Of a stretch of 25,479 nt of DNA, positions 1 to 7,183 are shown in pieces. The notes under the pieces were generated by a model that worked only from the letters and a program-made list of their open reading frames with translations, searched no databases and was not told the origin of the DNA. Position numbers and translations under genes: made by a program. Numbering within the stretch: position 1 is the first letter of the stretch; each line of letters opens with the position of its first letter. The DNA is from Anaerolineaceae bacterium (lineage in GTDB: Bacteria; Chloroflexota; Anaerolineae; JAAYZQ01), in the NCBI GenBank assembly GCA_012514775.1, contig JAAYZQ010000145.1, positions 1 through 25,479 of the forward strand, read 5' to 3'.

Positions 1-165
1 AGCGACGTTGAACTCGCCGCCGCTGACGTGGATCTTGGCCTCGGTAGCCTTGCGGAAAGGGATGACCCCCGGATCCAGGCGATGCACGAGCGCTCCGAGG
101 GACAGCAAGTCCAGGCCGCCGTCCGCTTCGCTGCTCTGCTGTCGCAGATTCAAGCCATATTTCAT
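1..165 (-). CDS. PfkB-family sugar kinase, N-terminal 55 residues only (cut by left edge)
   Basis: The reading frame opens at an ATG (163-165) preceded five bases upstream by a perfect AGGAGG (171-176) and stays open to base 1, so only the N-terminus is present. The visible protein begins MKYGLNLRQQ and contains LDLLSLGALVHRLDPG followed by SGGEFNVA. This is the first beta-strand and the substrate-side G-G-x-x-x-N-x-A motif of PfkB/ribokinase-type carbohydrate kinases, such as 2-keto-3-deoxygluconate kinases, which phosphorylate sugars or sugar acids with ATP in the cytoplasm. The catalytic GAGD motif lies outside the window, so the substrate cannot be named. A terminator and a dedicated promoter separate it from the methyltransferase operon, so it probably belongs to a different pathway. 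Confidence 0.8.
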   Translation of the reverse strand, partial: MKYGLNLRQQSSEADGGLDLLSLGALVHRLDPGVIPFRKATEAKIHVSGGEFNVA

Positions 166-252
166 ATCTTCCTCCTGTGTGGAACCCACGTCGCCGCGAC
201 GCGGCACGATGGGAAAATTTCTGTAGGCGCTGCCCGGCTGAAGCTCCTCGAG

Positions 253-269
253 GTGCCCGTCACGGGCAC
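253..269. promoter_or_regulatory. 17-bp perfect palindrome in the leader of the PfkB kinase gene
   Basis: The sequence GTGCCCGTCACGGGCAC is a perfect inverted repeat (8-bp arms around one central base), about 25 bases downstream of the -10 box at 294-299. Flanking CCTC/GAGG can extend the pairing with a bulge. It could be an operator for a sugar-responsive repressor or a leader hairpin; the sequence does not distinguish these. Confidence 0.5.
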
Positions 270-293
270 GAGGTGGAGCCGGCCCGATGACCG

Positions 294-322
294 ACTATAT
301 CACAGGCACCAACTTCTGTCAA
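294..322 (-). promoter_or_regulatory. Sigma70-type promoter for the PfkB kinase gene
   Basis: On the minus strand TTGACA (317-322) is followed after exactly 17 bases by TATAGT (294-299). It lies between the terminator of the upstream operon and the kinase start, leaving a leader of about 120 bases that carries the 17-bp palindrome. The -35 box sits in TGTTTGACAG, the same ten bases as at the GntR promoter near 25117. Confidence 0.8.
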
Positions 323-344
323 ACACTCCGGATCGCGAACCCCT

Positions 345-388
345 AAAACGCCCGCACGCTCCTGACGCCGTCCGTCAGGACAGGTGCG
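345..388 (-). terminator. Intrinsic terminator after the second MttB gene
   Basis: The transcript can fold TCCTGACG/CGTCAGGA (arms 373-380 and 360-367, loop of five), extended by an outer CGCAC/GTGCG pairing (384-388 with 353-357) across small bulges. A short T4 run (complement of 345-348) follows after GGGCG. It starts about 40 bases after the stop codon at 430 and precedes the next promoter. The T run is short, so termination may be partial. Confidence 0.6.
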
Positions 389-429
389 AGCGTCCCGGGG
401 CCCGAGACATCGGTGGCTTCCGCGGCCTG

Positions 430-1905
430 CTAGGCCCTGAGGCGCGCCTCCGCCTCGTCCAGGACGGCCTGGATGGCCTCCGCGGTGCCGTCGGGCAGGG
501 GCGGCGGCTGGTGCGTGCTCAAGATCTTGCTCAGGCGCGCCTTGATGCGGTCGTTGGTCGTCAGCGATCCCGCGGCCTCCCAGTTGAACCACGCCTGGCG
601 GTCCATGAGGTTGGGGCTCCAGATCTCGGCGCGGCAGCGGCGGGCGGTCTCTTTGGCCGACACGAACTCGCCACCGGGGCCAATCTTGTCGATGAGATCG
701 AGCATGAGCGTGTCGTCGCTGACCTCGATGCCGCGCATCATGCGCCGGGTCATGGCAATGATCTCGTCGTTCATGACCAGCGCTTCCAGCGAGCCGATGT
801 CGGCGCAGTCGAGAAAGCCGACGTCGTGGACCAGGGTGGCGCGGCTCAGGGCCGAGAGCACGGTCTGGAAGGTGCTCTCGATGGCGGCCTGTAGGTCGAG
901 GATCTTGGCCTCCGAGGCACCGGAGGTGCCCATGAAGGGCAGGTCCAGGTAACGGGCCAGGTCCGCCATGGCGGCGCTGTAGAGGCTCATCTCGGGCGCG
1001 CCGTAGGCCGGCCGGGCGGTGCGCAGGTCCATGGCCTCGGGCACGCCGCCAATGCACACCGGCGTACCGCGCTTCTTGAGCTGGCAGACGGCCAGGCTGG
1101 TGAGGGCGCCGGCCAGGGTGATGACCAGGACCGAGGCGCCGGTGATGGGCGCGCTGGTGCCCGCCGCGCCGCCGCCGACAAACACCACGGGCAGGCCGTA
1201 CTCTACCGCGCGGAAGGCGTTGGCCAGGTCTTCGTTGGCCTGCACCAGGGGCGACTGGAAGGTGGCAAAGATGGCCAGGAAGGGTCGCGACCGCAACGCC
1301 TCGGCGCTGCCCGCCACGGCGACGCCGATGCGATAGATGTCGTCCACGTTGTCGGGTCCGTAACCCCAGGCAAGGACAGGCTTGACCGTGTTGGACACCA
1401 TGTCGGCCACCTCGTAGACGGGCGCCAGGTGCGGCGTCACGTCGTCGATGAGGGCCAGTCCCATGACATAGTCGATGGTGTCCAGCGCGTCAGACACCCG
1501 GGCGGCCAGGGCAGGGTCACCCCGGCGCGACTTGCGCCGCTCGCCCGTCTCGGGGTCGATAAAGTAGGTGCAGGTGGGCCCCGGGCCGAAGTAGACCTGG
1601 CCGGGAGCAACCTGCAGCCTGTACCTGTCGTCCTGGGCGCGGTTCGGCCCCGAGGGGCGAGCCCAGAGGGTGAACGACCGCGGGTTGGAGGCCACGGCGT
1701 CCTGGATGATGGACGGCGGGATCCAGACCCGCTCGCCCTCAACGCGGGCCCCCGCCCGGGCCAGCAGCGCCCGCGCCTCGGCGTTTAGCACCTTGACCCC
1801 TGTGCGCTGCAGGCACTCCAGGGTGGCCTGATAGATCCTCTTGCACTGCGCGTCCGAGAGCACCCGGAAGTCGGGCGCCTGGGTTAGCCGTTCTTGAAAG
1901 TCCAT
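430..1905 (-). CDS. MttB-family corrinoid methyltransferase, non-pyrrolysine (copy 1, 491 aa)
   Basis: This protein resembles the trimethylamine methyltransferase superfamily, TIM-barrel enzymes that transfer a methyl group from a methylated amine or betaine to a cognate corrinoid protein in the cytoplasm. Recognisable parts are the N-terminal helix with ECLQRTGVKVLNAEARALL, the central GGGAAGTSAPITGASVLV and GTSGASEAKILDLQAAIE segments, LVHDVGFLDCADIGSLEALV, and the C-terminal IKARLSKILSTHQPPPLP tail. Its length matches the family. The frame has no internal amber codon, unlike true pyrrolysine-containing MttB, so it belongs with the MtgB/MtpB/MtcB-like homologues acting on quaternary amines. 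The ATG at 1905 has GGAG eight bases upstream. It is the last gene of its operon and ends just before a terminator. The substrate is not predictable from sequence alone. Confidence 0.88.
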   Translation of the reverse strand: MDFQERLTQAPDFRVLSDAQCKRIYQATLECLQRTGVKVLNAEARALLARAGARVEGERVWIPPSIIQDAVASNPRSFTLWARPSGPNRAQDDRYRLQVAPGQVYFGPGPTCTYFIDPETGERRKSRRGDPALAARVSDALDTIDYVMGLALIDDVTPHLAPVYEVADMVSNTVKPVLAWGYGPDNVDDIYRIGVAVAGSAEALRSRPFLAIFATFQSPLVQANEDLANAFRAVEYGLPVVFVGGGAAGTSAPITGASVLVITLAGALTSLAVCQLKKRGTPVCIGGVPEAMDLRTARPAYGAPEMSLYSAAMADLARYLDLPFMGTSGASEAKILDLQAAIESTFQTVLSALSRATLVHDVGFLDCADIGSLEALVMNDEIIAMTRRMMRGIEVSDDTLMLDLIDKIGPGGEFVSAKETARRCRAEIWSPNLMDRQAWFNWEAAGSLTTNDRIKARLSKILSTHQPPPLPDGTAEAIQAVLDEAEARLRA

Positions 1906-1944
1906 GGCTCATTCTCCGCTGGTATTGATGATGGGTTGGCAGGA

Positions 1945-1962
1945 GGCCGGCACGCGCCGGCC
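1945..1962 (-). promoter_or_regulatory. Intercistronic hairpin between ammonia-lyase and MttB copy 1
   Basis: GGCCGGC/GCCGGCC form a perfect 7-bp stem with a four-base loop in the 70-base gap. No T run follows, so it is unlikely to terminate transcription; it may stabilise or process the message. Confidence 0.45.
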
Positions 1963-1975
1963 GTTGCATTCGGGA

Positions 1976-3403
1976 TCATGGCGCCTGGCCCCCCGACCGG
2001 GACTCGATCACGGCCAGGGTGCGCGCCATCTCGTTCTGGGCCAGGCTGATGGCCTCGTCGACGCCCATGCCCGGCCGGGCCATCAGCAGGTCGGCCCCGG
2101 CGCCCAGGGCGACGTGGACGGCGATCCGGGCCGAGAGGTCCGTCTCGGCATAGCTGCCCCCCAGGAAGGCCACCACGCCGGCGGCCTTGCAGGCCAGCAG
2201 GGCATCGACGGCGTTGTGGATGCTCCCCAGGTCGGGCATCTTGACCTGGATGGCGTCGGCCGCCCCCGCCTCCAGAAAGGCGCGGATGTCCGACAGGGTG
2301 TTGGCCCATTCGTCGGCCGCCAGTTGCACGTCGAGGCCCCGCGCCCGCACATAGTCCTTGAGCGTGCGCATGGCCTCGATCTGGGCTTCGCGGCCCTCCA
2401 TGAGGACGGGGCTTTCGAGGCGCAGGGGATAGGGCCCGGCCGCCGTCCTCCAGCCAAAGATCTGGCCCAACATGCGGCCCGGCTGGTGCTCGGCGATCTG
2501 GCCCAGGGCGCCGTACAGGTCCAGGTGCACCGTGGGCCGATAGCCCTCTCCGCCCAGGCGGTCGATGCGCTCGCGGAGCCAGCGGATGTAGCGAGTCATC
2601 TCGGCGCCGCTCGGGCCCACCTGTTCCGCCAGGTTGTCGACGAGGACATGGGGCAGCGAGGCGATGCGCCGGACGATCATCTTTTCCGCGTTGCGCTGCC
2701 GCTCGTGGCCGCACTGGGCGTGGAGCGGCACCGGCTGCCGCGGCGTTGGCAGATCCCACTCGCGGGCGATCACCTCGGCCATGGTCGTGCCCCGGTCCAG
2801 GGCCACGGCCGCCAGCAGCGCCTGGCTGATCCCATAGCGCACGGCGGTGTGCAGCCGGCCTCCGGGAAAGATCCGCTCATCCCGTCCTTCGAGGGCGGGG
2901 GGAGCGGCCTCCGCCCGCGAAGCGGCGCGCATCGCCCGAAACGGCGCCGACAGAAGGGCCCGGCGTGACGCATCCGCCACTCCTTCGCCCCGCTCAGCAT
3001 CTTGGTCTCTTTCCCCCTGCCGTTCGGGGGTGGGTTCGACTCCCAGCCCGTCAATGAGCGCCGCCAGCTCCCGAAAGGAGCCCAGCTCCCGGCCCACCAG
3101 GGCGGGAGCCACCAGGCGCTCGATGGCTGCCAGCCCGTCCTGGGTGCGAAAGACCGGGTCGCGCCCGGCCAGCCCACTGTAGGACACTGCCACGCAGTCG
3201 CCCCAGGCCACCTGCCCCGTGTCCAGGACGATGCCGGCGGAGACGGCCTCGGCCACCTCTCGGATGGCGCGAAAGCCGGGCGTCAGCGCCGGGGCGGTAA
3301 ACCGCTCGCCGAGGGGCACGGGGCGGGCCTTGAGCGCCGCCAGGTCCTCGGCATAGCCGGCACCCGTGGCGGGCACGGCCAGGAGGCGCACGATCCTGGT
3401 CAC
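1976..3403 (-). CDS. Methylaspartate ammonia-lyase-like protein (475 aa, with 57-residue insertion)
   Basis: Members of this enolase-superfamily enzyme convert threo-3-methylaspartate to mesaconate and ammonia. The match is extensive: QVAWGDCVAVSYSGLAGRDP, GGRLHTAVRYGISQA, HAQCGHER (Q230), LPHVLVDN (H252), HLDLYG (metal ligand D295), LRLESP (E330), AADEWANT (D364), QVKMPDLG (catalytic K388) and RPGMGVDEA. These equal D238, E273, D307 and K331 of the Clostridium tetanomorphum enzyme, as I recall its sequence. The substrate-loop Thr-Cys is replaced by S417-Y418, so specificity may differ. Residues about 123-179 have no counterpart in that 413-residue enzyme. The GTG start overlaps the upstream stop by four bases (GTGA) with GGAG eight bases before; an open upstream frame to 3904 is only a shadow of the ferredoxin gene. 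No glutamate mutase is nearby. Confidence 0.88.
   Translation of the reverse strand: MTRIVRLLAVPATGAGYAEDLAALKARPVPLGERFTAPALTPGFRAIREVAEAVSAGIVLDTGQVAWGDCVAVSYSGLAGRDPVFRTQDGLAAIERLVAPALVGRELGSFRELAALIDGLGVEPTPERQGERDQDAERGEGVADASRRALLSAPFRAMRAASRAEAAPPALEGRDERIFPGGRLHTAVRYGISQALLAAVALDRGTTMAEVIAREWDLPTPRQPVPLHAQCGHERQRNAEKMIVRRIASLPHVLVDNLAEQVGPSGAEMTRYIRWLRERIDRLGGEGYRPTVHLDLYGALGQIAEHQPGRMLGQIFGWRTAAGPYPLRLESPVLMEGREAQIEAMRTLKDYVRARGLDVQLAADEWANTLSDIRAFLEAGAADAIQVKMPDLGSIHNAVDALLACKAAGVVAFLGGSYAETDLSARIAVHVALGAGADLLMARPGMGVDEAISLAQNEMARTLAVIESRSGGQAP
2867..3037 (-). repeat. In-frame repeat-like insertion inside the ammonia-lyase gene
   Basis: These 171 bases encode about 57 residues rich in Arg, Ala, Glu and Gln (around EPTPERQGERDQDAERG) that interrupt the family alignment between LIDGLGV and PGGRLHTAV. 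The DNA contains CCCCC/GGGGG hairpin arms near 3010-3035 and a CTGAGCGGGGCGAAGGA-type segment resembling short dispersed palindromic repeats found between genes in Chloroflexota and similar genomes. The boundaries are set by comparison with the remembered Clostridium sequence and could be off by several residues. Confidence 0.5.
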
Positions 3404-4434
3404 GGCAGGGGCTCCATGGTGACAGCCCCGGCGGGGCAGGTGTTGGCGCACAGGCCGCAACCCCAACATAGGTCGGGATCGAAGGCTACGGCGGCCTTTT
3501 CCCTGCCCTTGGCGTCCAGCACGCGTGTCCCGTCGTGGTAAAAGGCCCCGAAGTGGCAGCGCTTGACGCAGGCACCGCACATGGTGCAGGCCCCGGCGTC
3601 GTAACGGGCCACGTAACGGCTGCGGGGCCAGGTGCCCTTGCTGCCCAGAATCTGGGCCGCGCGGAAGGGGTAGCAGTCGCAGGCACAGCAGTTGCAGATG
3701 GCGTGCAGCCCACGCTCTCGCCACTGCGGATCGCCGGTGTGCATCAGCCCCGCCTTGTCGGCGCGGCGCACCACCTCCTTGGCCTCCTCGCGGGTCAGGC
3801 GGCGGCCATGCCCTCGCGCCAGGGCCTCCAGGGCCATGTCGTCCATCCAGATGCAGGTGTCGACCGGGCGGGTGCAATGCTCGCCCAGGCGGCGGCAGTC
3901 GCACACCTCCAGGGCGACGTGGGCCGCGGCGTCGATCATCTCTTCCACTTCGTGCACGAGCAGGACGGCGTCGTTGGGCGGCCGCCGTCCTTCGATCTCG
4001 GGCTCCGGATCGCCGGCGCGGCAGGCCCGCATCATGGCCTCCACGGCGTGGCGGTGCTGCTCCACGAACTCGGCAAGGAAGCGGCGATCCAGGACGCGGC
4101 GCGCCTCTTCGGGCACCTCGCTCCAGCGGCCATGCTTGGCCACATAGTCCAGCAGGCGCTCAAAGCGCGAGGCCTTGTAAAGTGCCTGCGCCTCCGCGCC
4201 GCCGCCCGGCGCCTCGCGGTCGACCACGTGGTGGCTGTAGGCCCTCTCCAGCAAGGCGGCGGCCTCTTCCAGGTCCAACCCCAGGCGGGCGGCGACGTCT
4301 TCCGCCGCGCACGACTCCTGGCCCAGGGCCAGGACCAGGCGCATCTCTTCTTCGTCCACCATGGGCCCCAGGTAGAGACGAGCCTCGTCCCAAACCCCAA
4401 AGGCCTCGCAAAAGTCATTGATCAATCTCGTCAC
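3400..4434 (-). CDS. Ferredoxin-type Fe-S protein with N-terminal helical domain (344 aa)
   Basis: The C-terminus holds a classic two-cluster 4Fe-4S ferredoxin fold: C283, C286, C289, C293 and C323, C326, C329, C333. Upstream are two further cysteine groups, CDC-x6-C-x6-C (178, 180, 187, 194) and CNCCACDC (247-254), which could bind another cluster. Residues 1-130 look helical, with a winged-helix-like segment (AEDVAARLGLDLEEAAALL). There is no signal peptide or membrane segment, so it is probably a cytoplasmic electron-transfer protein. The GTG start overlaps the upstream stop (GTGA) with AAGGAGG ten bases before, and its own stop overlaps the ammonia-lyase start, so three genes appear translationally coupled. 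It might supply low-potential electrons to reactivate corrinoid protein, but it does not resemble RamA closely; that role is inference. Confidence 0.82.
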   Translation of the reverse strand: MTRLINDFCEAFGVWDEARLYLGPMVDEEEMRLVLALGQESCAAEDVAARLGLDLEEAAALLERAYSHHVVDREAPGGGAEAQALYKASRFERLLDYVAKHGRWSEVPEEARRVLDRRFLAEFVEQHRHAVEAMMRACRAGDPEPEIEGRRPPNDAVLLVHEVEEMIDAAAHVALEVCDCRRLGEHCTRPVDTCIWMDDMALEALARGHGRRLTREEAKEVVRRADKAGLMHTGDPQWRERGLHAICNCCACDCYPFRAAQILGSKGTWPRSRYVARYDAGACTMCGACVKRCHFGAFYHDGTRVLDAKGREKAAVAFDPDLCWGCGLCANTCPAGAVTMEPLP

Positions 4435-5684
4435 GATCCGTGTGCCTCCTTCAGAGCCTGCTCCAGGTCCGCGATGATGTCGGCGGCGTCTTCGAGGCCC
4501 ACGGACAGGCGGATGAGACCGTCGTCGATGCCGGCCTCGGCCCGCTCCTCGGGAGTCATGTGCTCGTGGGTGATGGTCGCCGGGTGCATGCAGATGGTGC
4601 GGCTGGTGCCAAAGGTGACGGCGTGGCATACCAGCTTCAGGCTGTCCATGAGCCGCGCAGCGGCGGGCTTGCCGCCTTCCACGACGAAGGATAGCATGCC
4701 GCCGGGGGCGCTCATCTGCCGCCGCGCCAGCTCGAGCTGGGGATGCCCCGGCAGGCCCGGATAGTTGACGTGGCGCACCCGGGGGTGCGCCGCCAGGAAC
4801 TCGGCCACGGCCTGGGCGTTGCAGCTATGGCGCTCCATGCGCAGACCCAGGGTCTCCAGGAACATGAGGGTCAGCCAGCACTCGAAGGGCTGCATGACCG
4901 AGCCTATGAACTCCGTGGTGTTCCAGCGAACGTCCTCCACCAGCGCCTCGGGGCCGACGATGGCACCGCCCAGGACGCTGGCGTTGCCCGCCAAGAACTT
5001 GGTCACCGACAGCAGGACGATGTCGGCGCCCAGGGCAAGGGGCTGCTGCAGGGCGGGCGTGGCCGTGGTGTTGTCGACCAGGAGCGGCACGCCGTGGGCG
5101 TGGGCCACGGCGGCCACGGCGGCGACGTCGGTCACGAACAGGGTCGGGTTGCTGGGCGTCTCCACCCAGACCAACCGCGTGCGGGCGTCGATCTGGGCGT
5201 CCCAGGCGGCGGGTTCGCCAGGGTCGGCGACGAACCGAAAGCCGACCTGGCAGCGCTCCGGAAAGATGGCGGCCGCCTGTTTGTAGCCCTCGCCAAAGAT
5301 GTTCAGGCTGGTGACCACGTTGTCGCCCGGCCGGGCGATGGTCGAGATGAGGTCAAAGAGCGCCTGTGAGCCCGAGCCGGCGGTGACTGCCGCCTCGCCG
5401 CCCTCCAGCGAGGCCAGCCGCTCCTCCAGCAGGCCCGTCGTCGGCGTCTTGGTGCGGCCATAGACCGGGTAGGGGATCCGGTCAAAGCTCTGGTAGGGAT
5501 AGGTCATGGACGGCGTGATGGGCGGCACGAAGGAGCGAAAGCGCTCCAGGTCGTCCAGGGGATGGAAACCGGCGTGCAGGGCCCGCGTGTCAAATCCCAG
5601 GGCCGCGTCCTCACGCTCCGCGGGCCGGGCCCCCGGCTCGTAGACCCACGGTTTTCTCATAAAGAACAACTCACTGTCGTGCAC
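4431..5684 (-). CDS. Cys/Met-metabolism PLP-dependent enzyme (gamma-lyase / sulfhydrylase type, 417 aa)
   Basis: This is a fold-type I PLP enzyme of the trans-sulfuration family (methionine gamma-lyase, O-acetylhomoserine sulfhydrylase, cystathionine gamma-synthase/lyase). Visible features are VYGRTKTPTTGLLEERLA (Y75, R77, phosphate-binding), TAGSGSQALF, the cofactor Asp in LLVDNTT (D204), the Schiff-base lysine in LLSVTKFLAGN (K229), and SRTICMHPATITH near the C-terminus with the substrate carboxylate Arg. Such enzymes act by beta/gamma elimination or replacement at sulfur or oxygen in the cytoplasm; the sequence does not say which. The start is GTG at 5684, with AGGAGG four bases away; an internal ATG (FFMRKP) lacks a ribosome site. 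It follows MttB copy 2 by 12 bases and overlaps the ferredoxin gene, which places it in the methyltransferase operon. Confidence 0.88.
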   Translation of the reverse strand: MHDSELFFMRKPWVYEPGARPAEREDAALGFDTRALHAGFHPLDDLERFRSFVPPITPSMTYPYQSFDRIPYPVYGRTKTPTTGLLEERLASLEGGEAAVTAGSGSQALFDLISTIARPGDNVVTSLNIFGEGYKQAAAIFPERCQVGFRFVADPGEPAAWDAQIDARTRLVWVETPSNPTLFVTDVAAVAAVAHAHGVPLLVDNTTATPALQQPLALGADIVLLSVTKFLAGNASVLGGAIVGPEALVEDVRWNTTEFIGSVMQPFECWLTLMFLETLGLRMERHSCNAQAVAEFLAAHPRVRHVNYPGLPGHPQLELARRQMSAPGGMLSFVVEGGKPAAARLMDSLKLVCHAVTFGTSRTICMHPATITHEHMTPEERAEAGIDDGLIRLSVGLEDAADIIADLEQALKEAHGS

Positions 5685-5696
5685 AAGTCCTCCTAT

Positions 5697-7145
5697 TCAG
5701 GCTCTGGAAATCCACTCTTGCTCGCGCTGGACCACCTGCTTGATGGCGGCCTGGACGTCGGGCGAGAGGGGCTCGGCCTGGTGTGTCTCCAATATCTTGT
5801 CCACCTGCCTGGCGGCCCGCTCCTCCATGGTCGTCCCGCCGCGCTCCATCCACTGCGAATAGGTGCCCTTGTCGGCCAGCTTTGAGTAGAACGGCTCCTT
5901 GAAGTGGCGCAGGGTGTGGGGGTGGGTCAGATAATCGCCCGTGGGCCCCAGCTCCTCGACGACGTCCAGGGCCAGGGTCTCGTCGTCGACCACCACGCCG
6001 CGCGTCATGGCCCGCAGAAAGCCGATGGTGTCGTTGCAGATGACCTGCAACTGGAGGGAGCCCTGGAGCCCCGCGTCCATAAAGCCCACGTCGTGGACGA
6101 TGTTGGCCCCGTGGAGGAGGGCCGTCGTCAGGCTGATGGTGGCCTCCATGCCGCACTGCTGATCGAGCACCTTGGCGTCGGTGGAGCCGCCCAGGCCAAA
6201 GACCGGCAGGCCGTAATACTTGCCCATCTCGGTGGGCACGCCCTGCTCGTCGGCCAGGACATAGTTGCCCACCATCGTCTTGAGGTTGTAGGGGCCGCCG
6301 TTCCAGCCGGGCACGGCCACGGGCGTACCGGGGCGCACCAGTTGCGCCAGGACGATGCCCAGGAGGATGCCGGCGTTCATGGAGGCCATGCAGCCCGCCG
6401 TCGTCGCCGGCGAGTTCACGCCGCCGGCGTTGAGGGGGATCCAGAGCATGGGCAAACCCTTTTCCGCCAAAAAGATGCATTTTTGCAGCGCCTCGGCGTT
6501 GGCCACCAGCCCCGAAGTGACGTTGATGTAGCAGGTGGCAAAGGGACGCTGGCGAAAGGCCCCGGCGCTGCCGGCCACAATCTCGCACATCTCTACGGCG
6601 GCGACACAGCCCTCAAAGTCGGGCGTGACAAAGACGATGGGCTTGGTGGTGTGGTTGAGCATGACCTCCATCTGGTAGCGGTCATAGATGCGCTGATCCA
6701 CGTCTTCGGGCAGGAACTGGGACATGACAAACTCCAGCTCGGGCAGGGCGTCCTGCACCGTTACGGCTTCGACCACGTCCTGCAGCCGTGGCCGGCGTCG
6801 CTGCCCGGTGCGGTGGTCCAACACGTTGAGGCAGTCGGAGCCGCCGCCAAAGTGGGTGTTGTAGCCCCAGGCACGGATGGCTACCTGCCCCTGCCGGTTG
6901 TAGAGCGTGAGACGCTCGGGCGCCTGGTCCAGGGCACGGCGCACCATGTACTCGGGAATGCGGACGCGCAGGCCGTCGGCCCGGGCGCCGCCCTGCACCA
7001 GCAGCTCGCGCGCCCGCTCGTCGTGGACGTCGATGCCCACCCGCTCCAGGATCTCCAGGCTGGCGGCGTGGATCTTGATGCATTCGGGCCGGCCCATGCG
7101 CGCATAATGGGCGCTGGCTGTGGCCGTGTAGTGTGTTTCGATCAT
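5697..7145 (-). CDS. MttB-family corrinoid methyltransferase, non-pyrrolysine (copy 2, 482 aa)
   Basis: This is a second trimethylamine-methyltransferase superfamily member, clearly diverged from copy 1. It carries the MtgB-like GLGGSTDAKVLDQQCGMEA segment, NIVHDVGFMDAGLQGSLQLQ, LGPTGDYLTHPHTLRHFKEP and the tail DKILETHQAEPLSPDVQAA. Full family length with no internal stop indicates no pyrrolysine residue. Known non-Pyl relatives demethylate glycine betaine, proline betaine, carnitine or gamma-butyrobetaine; the substrate here is unknown. I chose ATG 7145, which has GAGAGG eight bases upstream, over the TTG two codons earlier (7151). It leads the run MttB-PLP enzyme-ferredoxin-ammonia-lyase-MttB. 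The presumed methyl acceptor is the corrinoid protein whose end is at 25214. Confidence 0.88.
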   Translation of the reverse strand: MIETHYTATASAHYARMGRPECIKIHAASLEILERVGIDVHDERARELLVQGGARADGLRVRIPEYMVRRALDQAPERLTLYNRQGQVAIRAWGYNTHFGGGSDCLNVLDHRTGQRRRPRLQDVVEAVTVQDALPELEFVMSQFLPEDVDQRIYDRYQMEVMLNHTTKPIVFVTPDFEGCVAAVEMCEIVAGSAGAFRQRPFATCYINVTSGLVANAEALQKCIFLAEKGLPMLWIPLNAGGVNSPATTAGCMASMNAGILLGIVLAQLVRPGTPVAVPGWNGGPYNLKTMVGNYVLADEQGVPTEMGKYYGLPVFGLGGSTDAKVLDQQCGMEATISLTTALLHGANIVHDVGFMDAGLQGSLQLQVICNDTIGFLRAMTRGVVVDDETLALDVVEELGPTGDYLTHPHTLRHFKEPFYSKLADKGTYSQWMERGGTTMEERAARQVDKILETHQAEPLSPDVQAAIKQVVQREQEWISRA

Positions 7146-7183
7146 CTCCAAATCCTCTCTCGATAGTATACAAACTGCATGCT

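Noticed and set aside
430..1905. Pyrrolysine-containing MttB
   Set aside because: The frame reaches full family length without an internal TAG; the only TAG is the terminal stop. The same holds for internal codons of the copy at 5697-7145.
1945..1962. Hairpin as a transcription terminator
   Set aside because: There is no T run after the stem on the minus strand; the same applies to the stems at 9941, 16567, 18719 and 21103.
3404..3904. N-terminal extension of the ammonia-lyase frame
   Set aside because: The added residues are low-complexity and overlap the ferredoxin cysteine motifs; the GTG at 3403 with GGAG and a GTGA overlap explains the start.
3400..4434. Corrinoid reactivase (RamA-type) identity for the Fe-S protein
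   Set aside because: It has C-terminal ferredoxin motifs but is shorter than RamA and lacks its recognisable N-terminal ATP-dependent domain; only a general electron-transfer role is supported.
7156..7166. TATACT as a promoter -10 box for MttB copy 2
   Set aside because: No acceptable -35 sequence is found 16-18 bases upstream, and the correctly spaced TG of an extended -10 is absent.
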